NCBI RefSeq assembly: GCF_017873625.1
Contig: NZ_JAGGKL010000004.1
Span: 1 to 64,000, forward strand
Reading direction: 5' to 3'
DNA: 64,000 nt
Source: Methanobacterium petrolearium
GTDB taxonomy: Archaea; Methanobacteriota; Methanobacteria; Methanobacteriales; Methanobacteriaceae
Shown here: piece by piece, positions 42,667-52,084 of the stretch
Layout of the letters: every line of letters begins with the position of its first letter
Numbering within the stretch: position 1 is the stretch's first letter
The notes under the pieces: model-generated
What the model was told of the DNA's origin: nothing
The model's database searches: none
Seen by the model: only the letters and a program-made list of their open reading frames with translations
Position numbers and translations under genes: made by a program

Positions 42667-42673
42667 AACGATA

Positions 42674-42708
42674 ACAACCAATAAATCCCCATAATATTTA
42701 TTGGTTGT
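42674..42708 (+). terminator. Intrinsic-terminator-like hairpin after pilin 2
   Basis: Perfect 13-bp stem (ACAACCAATAAAT / ATTTATTGGTTGT) with a 9-nt loop, 7 nt after the stop codon, followed within 5 nt by a T-rich run at 42711-42723. The clearest terminator-like structure of the window. Confidence 0.75.
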
Positions 42709-42976
42709 AAGTTTTCTTTTTTTCAAATAAAACCTATTTTTAAGAATTTTTTCAATAAATTAATTTAGAAATCCATTATTCAACTCGTTTTAGAGATTAC
42801 AATTCGTATGAATTAACTTCAGTGATTAACCAAAAAGATTTTTTTAATATTTCAAAATATCTGAAATAATAAATGATTTATACAGGACACTTCAATATAA
42901 TAATTATTAATGATAAAGCATGCTTGATGAATAATTATACTTAAATAACAGGCCCAAATGTTTTAAGGTGGATAAA

Positions 42977-43144
42977 ATGGATGAAAAAGCTCAACTTAGC
43001 GCAGAAATGATATTATTGATTGGTGCCATTTTAGTAATAGTGATTGTCGCAGGTACCTTCATATACGATATTACTGATTCTATAGCTGGAAACATTACTG
43101 GAATAGTAGATACTGCCAGAGACAGCACCATTAACCGAATGTAA
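42977..43144 (+). CDS. Class III signal peptide pilin (pilin 3), 55 residues
   Basis: Short gene found by reading the spacer. MDEKAQLSAEMILLIGAIL shows the canonical QxSAE processing motif of class III signal peptides, followed by the hydrophobic helix ILLIGAILVIVIVAGTFIY and a tail with two N-x-T/S-like sites (NIT). The sequence differs from pilins 1 and 2, so it is a distinct pilin class, possibly a minor or initiating subunit. AAGGTGGATAAA directly before the ATG is a perfect ribosome binding site. It converges with the AglB-like gene 29 bp further on. Confidence 0.85.
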   Translation: MDEKAQLSAEMILLIGAILVIVIVAGTFIYDITDSIAGNITGIVDTARDSTINRM

Positions 43145-43173
43145 CTGTGTTTCATTTTTAGAAAATTTTAAAC

Positions 43174-45405
43174 TTAGATTCCCCAAACAATCGCACCTTT
43201 GTTTGCATATAATGGTTTGAACACTGTTGAGTTGGTTTTTTCAAGAACTAACTTGGCAAATGTCGAATTTTCAAATTTTCTATCAATTATTACTGCCTGA
43301 TTATTATCAATTATGAATATACAAAAATCACTACTATCATCTATATAACACTTTTCTGAAGTTCCATTATCAACAAAAACCGCACAGTATGGTTTTTCGT
43401 TTTTCCATGTGATGTTTCCAGTTTCCAAATTCATTACCACATCGTTGGTGGAATTTAGATAACCATCCATCATATCTACAGTTCCAACAGAGTATGTATA
43501 ATTATTTGATTGTCTTTTTTGGAAGTTCCATTCACCAAAGGTGAGTGTCCAGCGCCCAGGACCTATCATTGTATCGGTAGTGACTAAAACCATTGGTGAT
43601 GGATTTTCAGGATGAGTGTATTTTAAAACCTCATCAGCCTGTTCTGATTCTAAGTTGTATTTATTTATAAGGATTTCCCTAGAAGTGGTTCTATTGAGAC
43701 CTAAAATATTGTTCAATGTCTCCACAGTTTTAGTGGTATTTTTGATATAAGTATCCAGCTTAATGTAACCCTCATCCCCGCTGGTAGACAGCATTCGCAT
43801 AATACCAACAGAAAGACTCTCATTATCCGTTGAAAAGGCTTTACAGATCCAGTAATCCCTGGCCGTGCTGGGAGATTTACTCTTAAATGGATACAAATCA
43901 TCGTAATTTCTCACAGATAACGTTTCAATATAACCCATTCTACCATCTTCACTAACAGGACGATCTGCAATAGCTGTGTATACATGGCCATTGCTCCACG
44001 TACTTATAATAACGGTGTTATTGGCTGTGTTGTTTTTTATCCAAATTGAAGCTGCCCAGACATCATCATCAATCCCTGGAGCCAGAAAAACATCACTCTC
44101 CACATTAATGATTCCTGGAAGTAATAACACCAAAAGGATTAAAATAGAAGAGATTTTAATAAAAACAGGTTTTCTTCGGAAAATATCAGTTCTTTTGCTG
44201 TTTTTAAGCAGACTTAAATATTCAATAACAATACCTACCATTATCCCCGTACTGATCACAAGTGGGGGGATCAAGATCATGATGAATCTGACACCTTGGG
44301 TTAAAGTAGCAAAACCAGCAATGATCCATAAAACTAAAAAAGAAAATGATAACCAGTTCATTCTGTCTAGGAATTTCTGGTGTAATGAATCATTTAACAT
44401 TATTCTACATATCCACAAAATCCCAAACAATCCACCAAGGATCAAATCAGCAAAATATGAAAAAAGGTCTTTAAGGGAAGGTTTACCTAGTTCAGAAACC
44501 GAGGTGTAAACATTAGGCCAATCAGACCATGTTCCACTAGATAAATCAATTAACTGTAAAGGAGAATATGTTAATTTTATAATATTAATGAATCCAGTAA
44601 AAATCACTACTAAAACTAAAGTGGTAACTATGAAAACTGAAAACCCATATAGATGATTTTTAACTATTTTACCTTTAACAATGTTCCAGATAATCTGAAT
44701 TAACCAGAATACGATGATTATGTAGAACAGATACTGCCACCCATTCCAGGCAAGTGCAAACAAAAACATGGAAAATCCTGACAAAAATGAGAATAATATC
44801 ACTTTTTGGGTAGATTTATTAATGTTATCGTATGCTTCAAATAAAAACCAGACCACTAACAATGGAAAGATCAGGTTAAACATGTCAGTATCAAACCACC
44901 CCGGGACTGTGCGAGCAAAATAAAAGGAAGTGATAACTGCCAAGACACCCGCAGCCACTGCCCCATACTGGTTGGTGAATCGACCCACAAATAAGTAGGC
45001 CACAACTCCAGCCAGTGGCGCTACAAATGCAGGTAACCAGAAACAAACCACAATTAAGGGTACATCTGCAAATAAGTTCACAAATTTATAGATAAATGCG
45101 GTTAAATAGGTTATGAGCGGAGGATAATCAAGGGGGACTCCAGGAGGATAATAAGAATGCAAATCCCATTGTACACCATTAATTATGGCATCACCCATGT
45201 ATCCATGATCCAATAGGTTTTCAGTTAAACGGTAGTTGTAATATGAGTCCAGCTCAGACATATAGGGAATGCCGTTTTCATCCTGATAAAAAGGGGTTTC
45301 AAAATCATAAGTTCCTTCCACATTAACGGTGCCCAATCTCAGGAAAACACCAACTGAAAATATCAATAAAATAATGCATATCTGAACTAATAATTGTCTA
45401 TTCAT
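43174..45405 (-). CDS. AglB/Stt3-type oligosaccharyltransferase with degenerate WWDYG site
   Basis: Multi-spanning N-glycosylation enzyme, 743 residues from ATG 45405 (AGGGGGTT upstream; the 41 additional codons up to 45528 lie in promoter DNA). Large N-terminal membrane part with the first-loop acidic motif SELDSYYNYRLTENLL, the substrate loop LHSYYPPGVPLDYPPL, and the second acidic motif GWFDTDMFN. The C-terminal soluble domain carries STWSNGHVYTAIADRPV at about 468-484 where the family has WWDYG; the signature is changed to TWSNG. Next to pilins with sequons. Either an unusual acceptor specificity or a paralogue with another role. Confidence 0.85.
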   Translation of the reverse strand: MNRQLLVQICIILLIFSVGVFLRLGTVNVEGTYDFETPFYQDENGIPYMSELDSYYNYRLTENLLDHGYMGDAIINGVQWDLHSYYPPGVPLDYPPLITYLTAFIYKFVNLFADVPLIVVCFWLPAFVAPLAGVVAYLFVGRFTNQYGAVAAGVLAVITSFYFARTVPGWFDTDMFNLIFPLLVVWFLFEAYDNINKSTQKVILFSFLSGFSMFLFALAWNGWQYLFYIIIVFWLIQIIWNIVKGKIVKNHLYGFSVFIVTTLVLVVIFTGFINIIKLTYSPLQLIDLSSGTWSDWPNVYTSVSELGKPSLKDLFSYFADLILGGLFGILWICRIMLNDSLHQKFLDRMNWLSFSFLVLWIIAGFATLTQGVRFIMILIPPLVISTGIMVGIVIEYLSLLKNSKRTDIFRRKPVFIKISSILILLVLLLPGIINVESDVFLAPGIDDDVWAASIWIKNNTANNTVIISTWSNGHVYTAIADRPVSEDGRMGYIETLSVRNYDDLYPFKSKSPSTARDYWICKAFSTDNESLSVGIMRMLSTSGDEGYIKLDTYIKNTTKTVETLNNILGLNRTTSREILINKYNLESEQADEVLKYTHPENPSPMVLVTTDTMIGPGRWTLTFGEWNFQKRQSNNYTYSVGTVDMMDGYLNSTNDVVMNLETGNITWKNEKPYCAVFVDNGTSEKCYIDDSSDFCIFIIDNNQAVIIDRKFENSTFAKLVLEKTNSTVFKPLYANKGAIVWGI

Positions 45406-45705
45406 TTGAACCCCCTGTAATAATATTAGATTAAGTTTGATAAATCTCTTATTTATGAATATTGTTTTTAATCTGTTAAGAGATTGGATAAATAAGTTAT
45501 GTGACTCAACACCATCCATTTGCCCCAATACAGCATAATACTCCTTTTTTAACTAAACTAAAAATATTTGGTTGTATACAATTATTTATTATAAACAATG
45601 AAGATCAAATATAATGGTAAAATAGATTAGGTAGCATACAGAAATATTATGTCACTAATCTAAGCAAAAAAAAGTGGGATGGATAAAAAAAGATCTGAGG
45701 TTATA

Positions 45706-46353
45706 ATGTCGTTATTCAAAAATCCATGGGGTTCCAGCGAGAAAACCAATTTCAGGAGTCGCTTTTTTGGAGTGGAGACTGAAGAAGATATTAACAAACC
45801 TAAAGTTCATGAAAATGTCACTTTAGGAGTCAGTTACAAGTTCAGATCAAAACCTCCACAAATTGGTAAAAACGCTCTTTTGCGTTCCAACACAGTCATC
45901 TACAACGATGTGGAGATCGGCAACGATTTCCAAACTGGGCACGGAGTATTAGTCCGAGAAAAGACCAAAATAGGCGATAAAGTACTCATAGGGACCAATA
46001 GTGTTATTGAAGGACATGCCGACATTGGGAGTAAAATCAGTATACAATCAAATGTTTACATCCCTAAAAATAGTTATATTGAAGACATGGTATTTATTGG
46101 GCCATGCGCCTGCTTCACCAATGATCGATACCCCTTAAGAACTGATTATAAACTTAAAGGACCAGTTATAAACAAAGGAGCATCCATTGGGGCAAATTCG
46201 ACATTTCTCTCCGGTATTGAAGTGGGAGAAGGAGCCATGGTTGCTGCAGGAGCCATAGTCACCCGGGACATACCTCCATACTACTTGGCAATAGGGGCAC
46301 CAGCCAAAATGAAACCATTACCCCCACACTTTAAGACTTTAAATGATATCTAA
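45706..46353 (+). CDS. Hexapeptide-repeat acyl/acetyltransferase (left-handed beta helix)
   Basis: Trimeric sugar O- or N-acetyltransferase type, WbpD-like. From ATG 45706 (GAGGTT upstream) the product has 215 residues. Left-handed beta-helix hexapeptides run from about residue 50 to 185 (IGKNALLRSNTVIYNDVEIGNDFQTGHG...IGDKVLIGTNSVIEG...IGANSTFLSGIEVGEGAMVAAGAIVTRDIP), ending in the LAIGAPAK motif. The FTNDRYPL loop is that of UDP-2-acetamido-3-amino sugar acetyltransferases. It suggests production of a diacetylated amino sugar for surface glycans or AglB-linked glycan. Confidence 0.87.
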   Translation: MSLFKNPWGSSEKTNFRSRFFGVETEEDINKPKVHENVTLGVSYKFRSKPPQIGKNALLRSNTVIYNDVEIGNDFQTGHGVLVREKTKIGDKVLIGTNSVIEGHADIGSKISIQSNVYIPKNSYIEDMVFIGPCACFTNDRYPLRTDYKLKGPVINKGASIGANSTFLSGIEVGEGAMVAAGAIVTRDIPPYYLAIGAPAKMKPLPPHFKTLNDI

Positions 46354-46466
46354 GTTCGTTAATTTTTAATTTATTCCTAGATTTCTCTTTTTTCAGGATC
46401 CATCTTTTTGATATATTATCCTCTTTTTGTAAAAACTTATATCCTTCTTATCTCCTAATTCTAATC

Positions 46467-47423
46467 ATGGAAGTATCTTTGATCATACCCATGTACAATG
46501 AGGAAGATAATGTCCTCATCACACTTGAGGAAGTTAAAAAGGTCTTAAAAACCTATGATAGTTATCAGATCCTGGCAGTAAATGATGGAAGTGGTGATCA
46601 GACTTTACAATTACTGGAAGAATTCGCCAAAGAAAATCCAGAATTAGAAGTTTTAAACCATCCCGTTAATATGGGAATGGGAAGAGCCCTCCGAACAGGG
46701 TTTGAAAAGGCAGAAGGTGATGTGATCATCACGTTGGATGCTGATTTAAGTTACGACCCCAAATATATCACCGAACTCATCCATGAACTACGTGAAAATC
46801 ACTTAGACATTGTCATCGGATCTCAGTACATGGATGGAGGGGAAACTGAAGATATCCCGTTTATCCGCCTCTTTGTAAGTAAGATGGCCAATAAAATAGT
46901 GGGATGTGCTCTGGACGAAAAGATAAGTACAGTAACCGGGATACTACGTGCTTACAGAAAAGAAGTTATTGATTCCATAGAGATTGAATCTAGCGGGACT
47001 GAAATCAATCCGGAAATTCTTTCAAAAGCAATAGCCATCGGTTTTGAAGTTAAAGAAATTCCTGTAAAACTTAAAGGGAGAAAATTAGGAGAATCAAAGG
47101 TTCAATTCAGATCCACCACAACATCACACCTATTATTCACTTTCCATGAAAGACCAATGATGCTATTTGGAGTGATTGGCCTCATTCTGTGCCTTATAGG
47201 GATCATCATCGCCATATACTTATTCTACGAATATTTGATTGGAACCCTAGATCCAACCAGACCTCTAATGTTTGTTATGGTTTTACTGATAATTTCAGGG
47301 ATACAGATCCTCATGTTTGGATTTGTTGCCACCCAGATCAGTCTCTTAAAACGTGAAATTTACGTGATCCAGAAGGAAAATAAGTTATTAAGAAAAAAAT
47401 TCAATAAAAAAGACTCACAATGA
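46467..47423 (+). CDS. Family 2 glycosyltransferase, dolichyl-phosphate mannose synthase-like, with two membrane helices
   Basis: 318 residues: GT2 domain (VSLIIPMYNEEDNV, NDGSGDQT, DADLSYDP, QYMDGG) followed by two C-terminal membrane helices (LFGVIGLILCLIGIIIAIYLF and LMFVMVLLIISGIQILMFGFVA) and a basic tail. This is the layout of polyprenyl-phosphate sugar synthases that load a lipid carrier. A TATA-like AACTTATATC about 28 bp before the ATG implies an almost leaderless mRNA. It would feed the GT39 or AglB enzymes in this region. Confidence 0.87.
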   Translation: MEVSLIIPMYNEEDNVLITLEEVKKVLKTYDSYQILAVNDGSGDQTLQLLEEFAKENPELEVLNHPVNMGMGRALRTGFEKAEGDVIITLDADLSYDPKYITELIHELRENHLDIVIGSQYMDGGETEDIPFIRLFVSKMANKIVGCALDEKISTVTGILRAYRKEVIDSIEIESSGTEINPEILSKAIAIGFEVKEIPVKLKGRKLGESKVQFRSTTTSHLLFTFHERPMMLFGVIGLILCLIGIIIAIYLFYEYLIGTLDPTRPLMFVMVLLIISGIQILMFGFVATQISLLKREIYVIQKENKLLRKKFNKKDSQ

Positions 47424-47440
47424 ATTAGTATAGAACTTAC

Positions 47441-47610
47441 TTTCTTTTTGTAGAATTTTTTAATCAATTCGTTGACAAATTTGGTGATTTTAAGTTCTCT
47501 GAAATATTTTTCAATGATATCTCTTAGTTGTTCTTGTGTTTTCTGTGAACAATAAGGATAAATATATTCTTAATATCTTTCCAGATGAATTCTATAGAAT
47601 TGAGGTTGAG
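47441..47610 (-). pseudogene. Remnant of an IS630-family transposase (C-terminal end)
   Basis: On the minus strand, 47610 downward reads LNLNSIEFIWKDIKNI, the end of the DDE domain of IS630 transposases (normally LNPIE-x-W-K-x-IK). Then a frameshift, and 47542-47441 reads KTQEQLRDIIEKYF, followed by KFVNELIKKFYKKK, the usual C-terminus. Stops and frameshifts destroy the rest upstream to about 47870. No terminal repeats were identified. Confidence 0.68.
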
Positions 47611-47970
47611 TATTATGATAGTAAGAATACTATTCACTCTTAAGTTTTTCTGTATGTTTCAGTGTTCAATTTGACATAATAAGATCGGAATTTATCAAAT
47701 ATGGTCATTATGTAATTATAAGGGTTTTTAACTATTCGAACTCTTAACTCCTCTTTCCGAGAGTTTTGATTGAGATCAATTTTGTTGTCATTTGTTAACT
47801 GAAGCCAAATTTACTGGTGAATTTTTTGTTTTTTAGTAATACTAGATCAGGCAAGTGCCAACATCTTTGAGGTTAATCAAATGTATTATTTAGAAATAAT
47901 AACATACAACAAATAGTCATCTAAACACAGCAAACTAAAAGCAAAATCATTTAAAAGTAAGGGACTAAAA

Positions 47971-49707
47971 TTATTCTATTAATCTCAAATAAATGGTTTT
48001 TAAATATTCTCTAACATTTTCTGGTAATATCTGCACACTTTTCTGCATTAAAGACAATAAAAAACCATCAAAAGAGATTGGAGGGTATCCCACATCTATC
48101 AATCTCTGAAAAGATTCTTCTAAATTTTTATTTCTATTATGTCTTTTTTTATTGTATTTTGGGAAAAAGTATTTAATCAATTCTATTATAAATTTGTCAG
48201 TATTAACGATTTTTTTTCTTAAAAAATAATCATTACACTCTACTATATTGAACTTAATGCACCTATAAAAAACATAATCTGCGGGAATATGATCAACTTC
48301 AAATTCATTGTCGATGAAAATTAAATCATTATCATGCGATTCAATTAAATTACCAATCGTGTAATCAATATCAGTTTCCTTTAAAAGCGGATAACCTTCA
48401 TCATCAACCATTTCCGAATAATTAATCGTTAATTCATTGTAATATAATTTCAATATATCTAATATTTCTTTTTTCCAATTATCTTTAAATAGAGATTTAT
48501 AAACATTGAAAATCATTAAATTTCCTTTTTCCCACTTTCTAGTGCCGACTTTATGCTTTAGTTTAATTCCATTAGTTTCTAAAATGATATCTTTATCAGT
48601 CCCCATCATCCTTTTTTTCTCAACAATCATTGGATCTATATTTAAAGTGGTTATACATTTAAATTCATCTTTCCGATTAACAGAAATTTTTTTAATAATC
48701 CATTCCTGAGATAATGTTTTAGAGTTATCCTTACTCGCAATAATCAAAAAAGAGTTAGCAAATTCTTTTAATAATCCTGCTTCAGATAATGTTTTAATTG
48801 CCAGACCCTCATGAAAGTTATAGTTCCTTGGGATACTTTGAGATTTAAATGGTACCTCTATCCAGTTATGAAGATAATAATCTCTTTCATCACCTCTATC
48901 GCTTATTATGGTGTTAGCAAATTTATAATCCGGAAAACAATATAAAAATGAAATGTTGGAAAACCCTGCATCTTTTAAGAGAGACTCAATTTCTCTTTTA
49001 CTAAATGTTATTGGACCTTCATCAGGATAATCCTGGATACTATCAAACACTTTTTCGGTATGATCTTCTGGACTCCCACTCCAATATTTAAGTCCTATTT
49101 TATTTTCTATACCTACTATTAAAAGCCCGGATGTTTTCAGAGCAGATTTTAATTGTTTCAACAAATACATACATGAATCTCTAGGAGCAAGTTTTTTATC
49201 ATAATATATTGGAGCATATTCTAAAACACCTATGGCTGTTACAATATCATAAGATGCACTAAATTTAATGTTACTGAAATTAGAACAATACACATTTACA
49301 TTATCCAAATCTTTGCATCTTTCACGTGTGATTCGTGCTCTAAATGGGCTTCCATCAACAGCATCTACTTTTTCAAATGTTTCTCCAAGATATCGTGTAA
49401 TGGCTCCACAACCACATCCTAACTCCAACACTTTAGCATTTTTGGACAAATCCAACACATTAAAAATGTTTGATCTACCAGTGCCTAAATGGTAATAAGA
49501 AGGCCAATCTTTTACCCACTTTATAAGTTCAGATGAATGATTACTAATATCTCCAGAGTTTTTTATGGCGTTTAAAACGTAAACCTCATTTTGGACTCCA
49601 TCAGAGTAATCAATCGTGTGAGATTTTTCATGATAAAAAACGTTACTTATGGCATCTAATTGAAAATCTGACAAGCTAATTTTCTCATTAATATGATTTT
49701 TACTCAT
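47971..49707 (-). CDS. Class I SAM-dependent methyltransferase with large C-terminal domain
   Basis: 578 residues. A methyltransferase domain at about 60-260 has motif I VLELGCGCGAITRYLGE, the acidic motif II in DAVDGSPFRARIT, and IVTAIGVLEYAPIYY. The C-terminal ~280 residues contain DYTIGNLIESHDNDLIFIDNEFEVDHIPADYVF, which resembles the kinase-like half of methyltransferase-kinases that cap surface polysaccharides (WbdD type); this resemblance is by eye only. Low GC and odd codon use compared with housekeeping genes suggest recent transfer. Stands between the transposase remnant and the flippase. Confidence 0.8.
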   Translation of the reverse strand: MSKNHINEKISLSDFQLDAISNVFYHEKSHTIDYSDGVQNEVYVLNAIKNSGDISNHSSELIKWVKDWPSYYHLGTGRSNIFNVLDLSKNAKVLELGCGCGAITRYLGETFEKVDAVDGSPFRARITRERCKDLDNVNVYCSNFSNIKFSASYDIVTAIGVLEYAPIYYDKKLAPRDSCMYLLKQLKSALKTSGLLIVGIENKIGLKYWSGSPEDHTEKVFDSIQDYPDEGPITFSKREIESLLKDAGFSNISFLYCFPDYKFANTIISDRGDERDYYLHNWIEVPFKSQSIPRNYNFHEGLAIKTLSEAGLLKEFANSFLIIASKDNSKTLSQEWIIKKISVNRKDEFKCITTLNIDPMIVEKKRMMGTDKDIILETNGIKLKHKVGTRKWEKGNLMIFNVYKSLFKDNWKKEILDILKLYYNELTINYSEMVDDEGYPLLKETDIDYTIGNLIESHDNDLIFIDNEFEVDHIPADYVFYRCIKFNIVECNDYFLRKKIVNTDKFIIELIKYFFPKYNKKRHNRNKNLEESFQRLIDVGYPPISFDGFLLSLMQKSVQILPENVREYLKTIYLRLIE

Positions 49708-49760
49708 TTCATGTCCCCTAATTAAGAAATTTGCCCGCTATAAAGTTAGAGGTAATCCCG

Positions 49761-49789
49761 TTATCAAAGCACCGCGCGACGTTTGATAA
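49761..49789. repeat. Inverted repeat with GC-rich loop
   Basis: Perfect 8-bp arms (TTATCAAA / TTTGATAA) around a 13-nt loop that is almost purely G and C, standing out in an AT-rich spacer. Could be an RNA hairpin in the leader of the methyltransferase gene or a remnant recombination site. Confidence 0.5.
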
Positions 49790-50000
49790 GGAAGGAGTGA
49801 AAAGATTTGGCTCCATAAGTTTAAAGTGATTTAGATATCCATACTTCTCCATAAGATACCAAAAATTCCCTAACTTTGGTATATTAGACCAGTATTATAT
49901 AAATAATCCCATCATGCAATATCTAAAAAGAGTTTTTATTTGACCAAAATAATGAGAAATTATTTAAAGAAACAAAATCATCTACTTGTTAAAATAATCT

Positions 50001-51437
50001 TTAATTGATAAACTTCCCTAGAATCTGTTTAAAAATGAATCTATCTTCTTTAGTAAAGGTCCTTAAGACCATCAAAACAATAAAATAAGATAAAACTGCG
50101 AAGAGTATTACAAGAAACAAATTGATTTCTCTAAAATAAAACACAAGGATACCCATTATTAATGAAGCTATTAATGGTTTTATAAAAAGATTGTATAATC
50201 TAAGTTTTTTGAAGTAGTTACTAATGAAAATGATGTAAAGAAAATATAAAAAGATTTCTGATAACACTGTTACAATGCTTGCGCCAACATAACTTAATGA
50301 AGGAATCAAAGCGATGTTTAGAAAAATGTTGAAAAGTGCTGCCAGAGTAACACCAAAAGTACGAATACCTTGTTTATTGATTGAAGTCAAAAGTGTTCCT
50401 GTTATGCTACTCACAAGCCTAATTGGGATAAAAATCGCTAAGATTTGAAATGCAATTACTGAATTTGTATAACTACCTCCATAAAATAATTCAATAAACT
50501 GATTTGCAAGTACAAAACATCCCATAGCTACTGGAAATCCTATTATTATCATATATTTAGAGATTAAAATTGTAAAAGTTTCTAAAGAATCCCTAGAAGA
50601 TATAAAATATCTGGACATCACAGGATAAATTGCAGATACAACCATAGTTGATATGATAGTTCCAAATGAAAGTAAAGGATTATAGGCAGCATTATAAATT
50701 CCAACAACAGTAGCATCCTTCATGAAAGAAAGTAAAACTGTATCTATCTTAAAAAAAAGAACACTTGCAACCGTGTTTAGACCGAATGGTATGGATTTTA
50801 TAGTGATTGTCTTCCATAACAAGAAATTTACACTGGGTAGTGGTTTTGAAAGTTTCATCAAAACTAATGAAAAACTAATTATAACATTGATTGCACCAGC
50901 CAACACATAAACATATGCCAATCCATCTAACCCATAACCCCAAAAAATAACCAAAAATCCAAATAAAACGATTATGATCTTTTCAATAATTGTTAAAAAT
51001 GCTACATACTCCATTTTCTCAAAAGCTTGAAATATAGACATGAAGAATAGGCTAAAAGATGTTAAAATAGCATAAATACCAAAAATATAGACCAAATATA
51101 CTACATTCGGAGGATAATGCATTAAATTAATGAATAATATAATCAGAGCAAAAGTTAAAAAAGATAATAAAACTTTTATTATTGAAATGTTTGTGATATA
51201 TTCATTTGTAAGTTTTTTATCCCTTGCAATCTCTCTTATCACAAATTGACTGATTCCAATATCTGCAAAAACAACAAATAATGCTGAAAATGAGAGTGCA
51301 AAGCTGAATACACCAAAACCAGCTTCTCCAAAGTATCTTGCAATATAAATCAAAAATACAAATACTAATAATGAAGTGAAAACTTGTGATATTCCAGACA
51401 TCCCAACATTTTTTGCTATTCTCTGGACTGTATTCAT
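50001..51437 (-). CDS. Polysaccharide flippase (Wzx/PST family)
   Basis: Integral membrane protein of 478 residues with about 12-14 helices, first MSGISQVFTSLLVFVFLIYIARYFGEAGFGVFSFALSFSALF. This is the lipid-linked oligosaccharide flippase layout of the MATE/MVF superfamily. It presumably translocates the lipid-linked surface glycan assembled by neighbouring transferases across the cytoplasmic membrane. Very AT-rich codon use. ATG at 51437. Confidence 0.9.
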   Translation of the reverse strand: MNTVQRIAKNVGMSGISQVFTSLLVFVFLIYIARYFGEAGFGVFSFALSFSALFVVFADIGISQFVIREIARDKKLTNEYITNISIIKVLLSFLTFALIILFINLMHYPPNVVYLVYIFGIYAILTSFSLFFMSIFQAFEKMEYVAFLTIIEKIIIVLFGFLVIFWGYGLDGLAYVYVLAGAINVIISFSLVLMKLSKPLPSVNFLLWKTITIKSIPFGLNTVASVLFFKIDTVLLSFMKDATVVGIYNAAYNPLLSFGTIISTMVVSAIYPVMSRYFISSRDSLETFTILISKYMIIIGFPVAMGCFVLANQFIELFYGGSYTNSVIAFQILAIFIPIRLVSSITGTLLTSINKQGIRTFGVTLAALFNIFLNIALIPSLSYVGASIVTVLSEIFLYFLYIIFISNYFKKLRLYNLFIKPLIASLIMGILVFYFREINLFLVILFAVLSYFIVLMVLRTFTKEDRFIFKQILGKFIN

Positions 51438-52084
51438 TTTTTCCCTTTATTAATCAATAAGAAATAAAAAAATTATTTGATGTAACCTAAATAAAGTTTT
51501 TAATAATATAATTTTAGAATTGTTAATTGTTACATTTTGAAAGACAAATTTTCGTGTTCTGTATTCTATTCTTTGCACCGAATAATTTAAATACCCAATA
51601 GCTTTCTATAAATCTTTTTAGTGGTTTTTGGATCTGTTTAAGGTATGTATCAACTTTAAATCTTGACAAAATTCCAATAGATGTAATCCTACTTGATAAA
51701 ATCATCAGATAAATATGTTCAATACCTTTAGAAAATATATTGTTTATGTTTTGTAGAATTTGTTGAACTATGTTCCGCAAACTCACAACTAACTGGTGTG
51801 AGAACCGATAATCTTAAATATTTTCTTTAACAGACCACAATTAGGTTTTTTTACAGATATTTGAATGATGATTCATTCTCCTTAACAAACAAAAATATGT
51901 AAGTATTTATATTTAAATTAATCTGTTTAAAGACTCAAATATTGTTATAAATCGTATATAATAATGCATTTTTAAAAACCATTACCAAATATTCCTATGA
52001 ATACATAAAGTGAAATAAAATCATTTCCAAATAAGAAAACTCTAATTATTATAAATTATCATATTGTAAGTGAAGTTGGTAACT
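51438..52084. other. Intergenic region with a doubtful short frame
   Basis: About 650 bp, very AT-rich. A minus-strand frame at 51523-51786 (87 codons, product basic with FIESYWVFKLFGAKNRI near the end) could be the decayed end of a sugar-related gene; I could not recognise it and do not call it. The right part holds the promoter of the following GT2 pseudogene. Confidence 0.4.

Noticed and set aside
45400..45416. tRNA T-arm-like GGGGTTCAAATG on the minus strand
   Set aside because: No acceptor stem or anticodon arm can be formed around it; it is the ribosome binding site and start of the AglB-like gene.
51523..51786. 87-codon minus-strand frame in the glycan region
   Set aside because: Could be a gene fragment, but neither a start signal nor a family pattern can be supported; recorded only in the spacer description.
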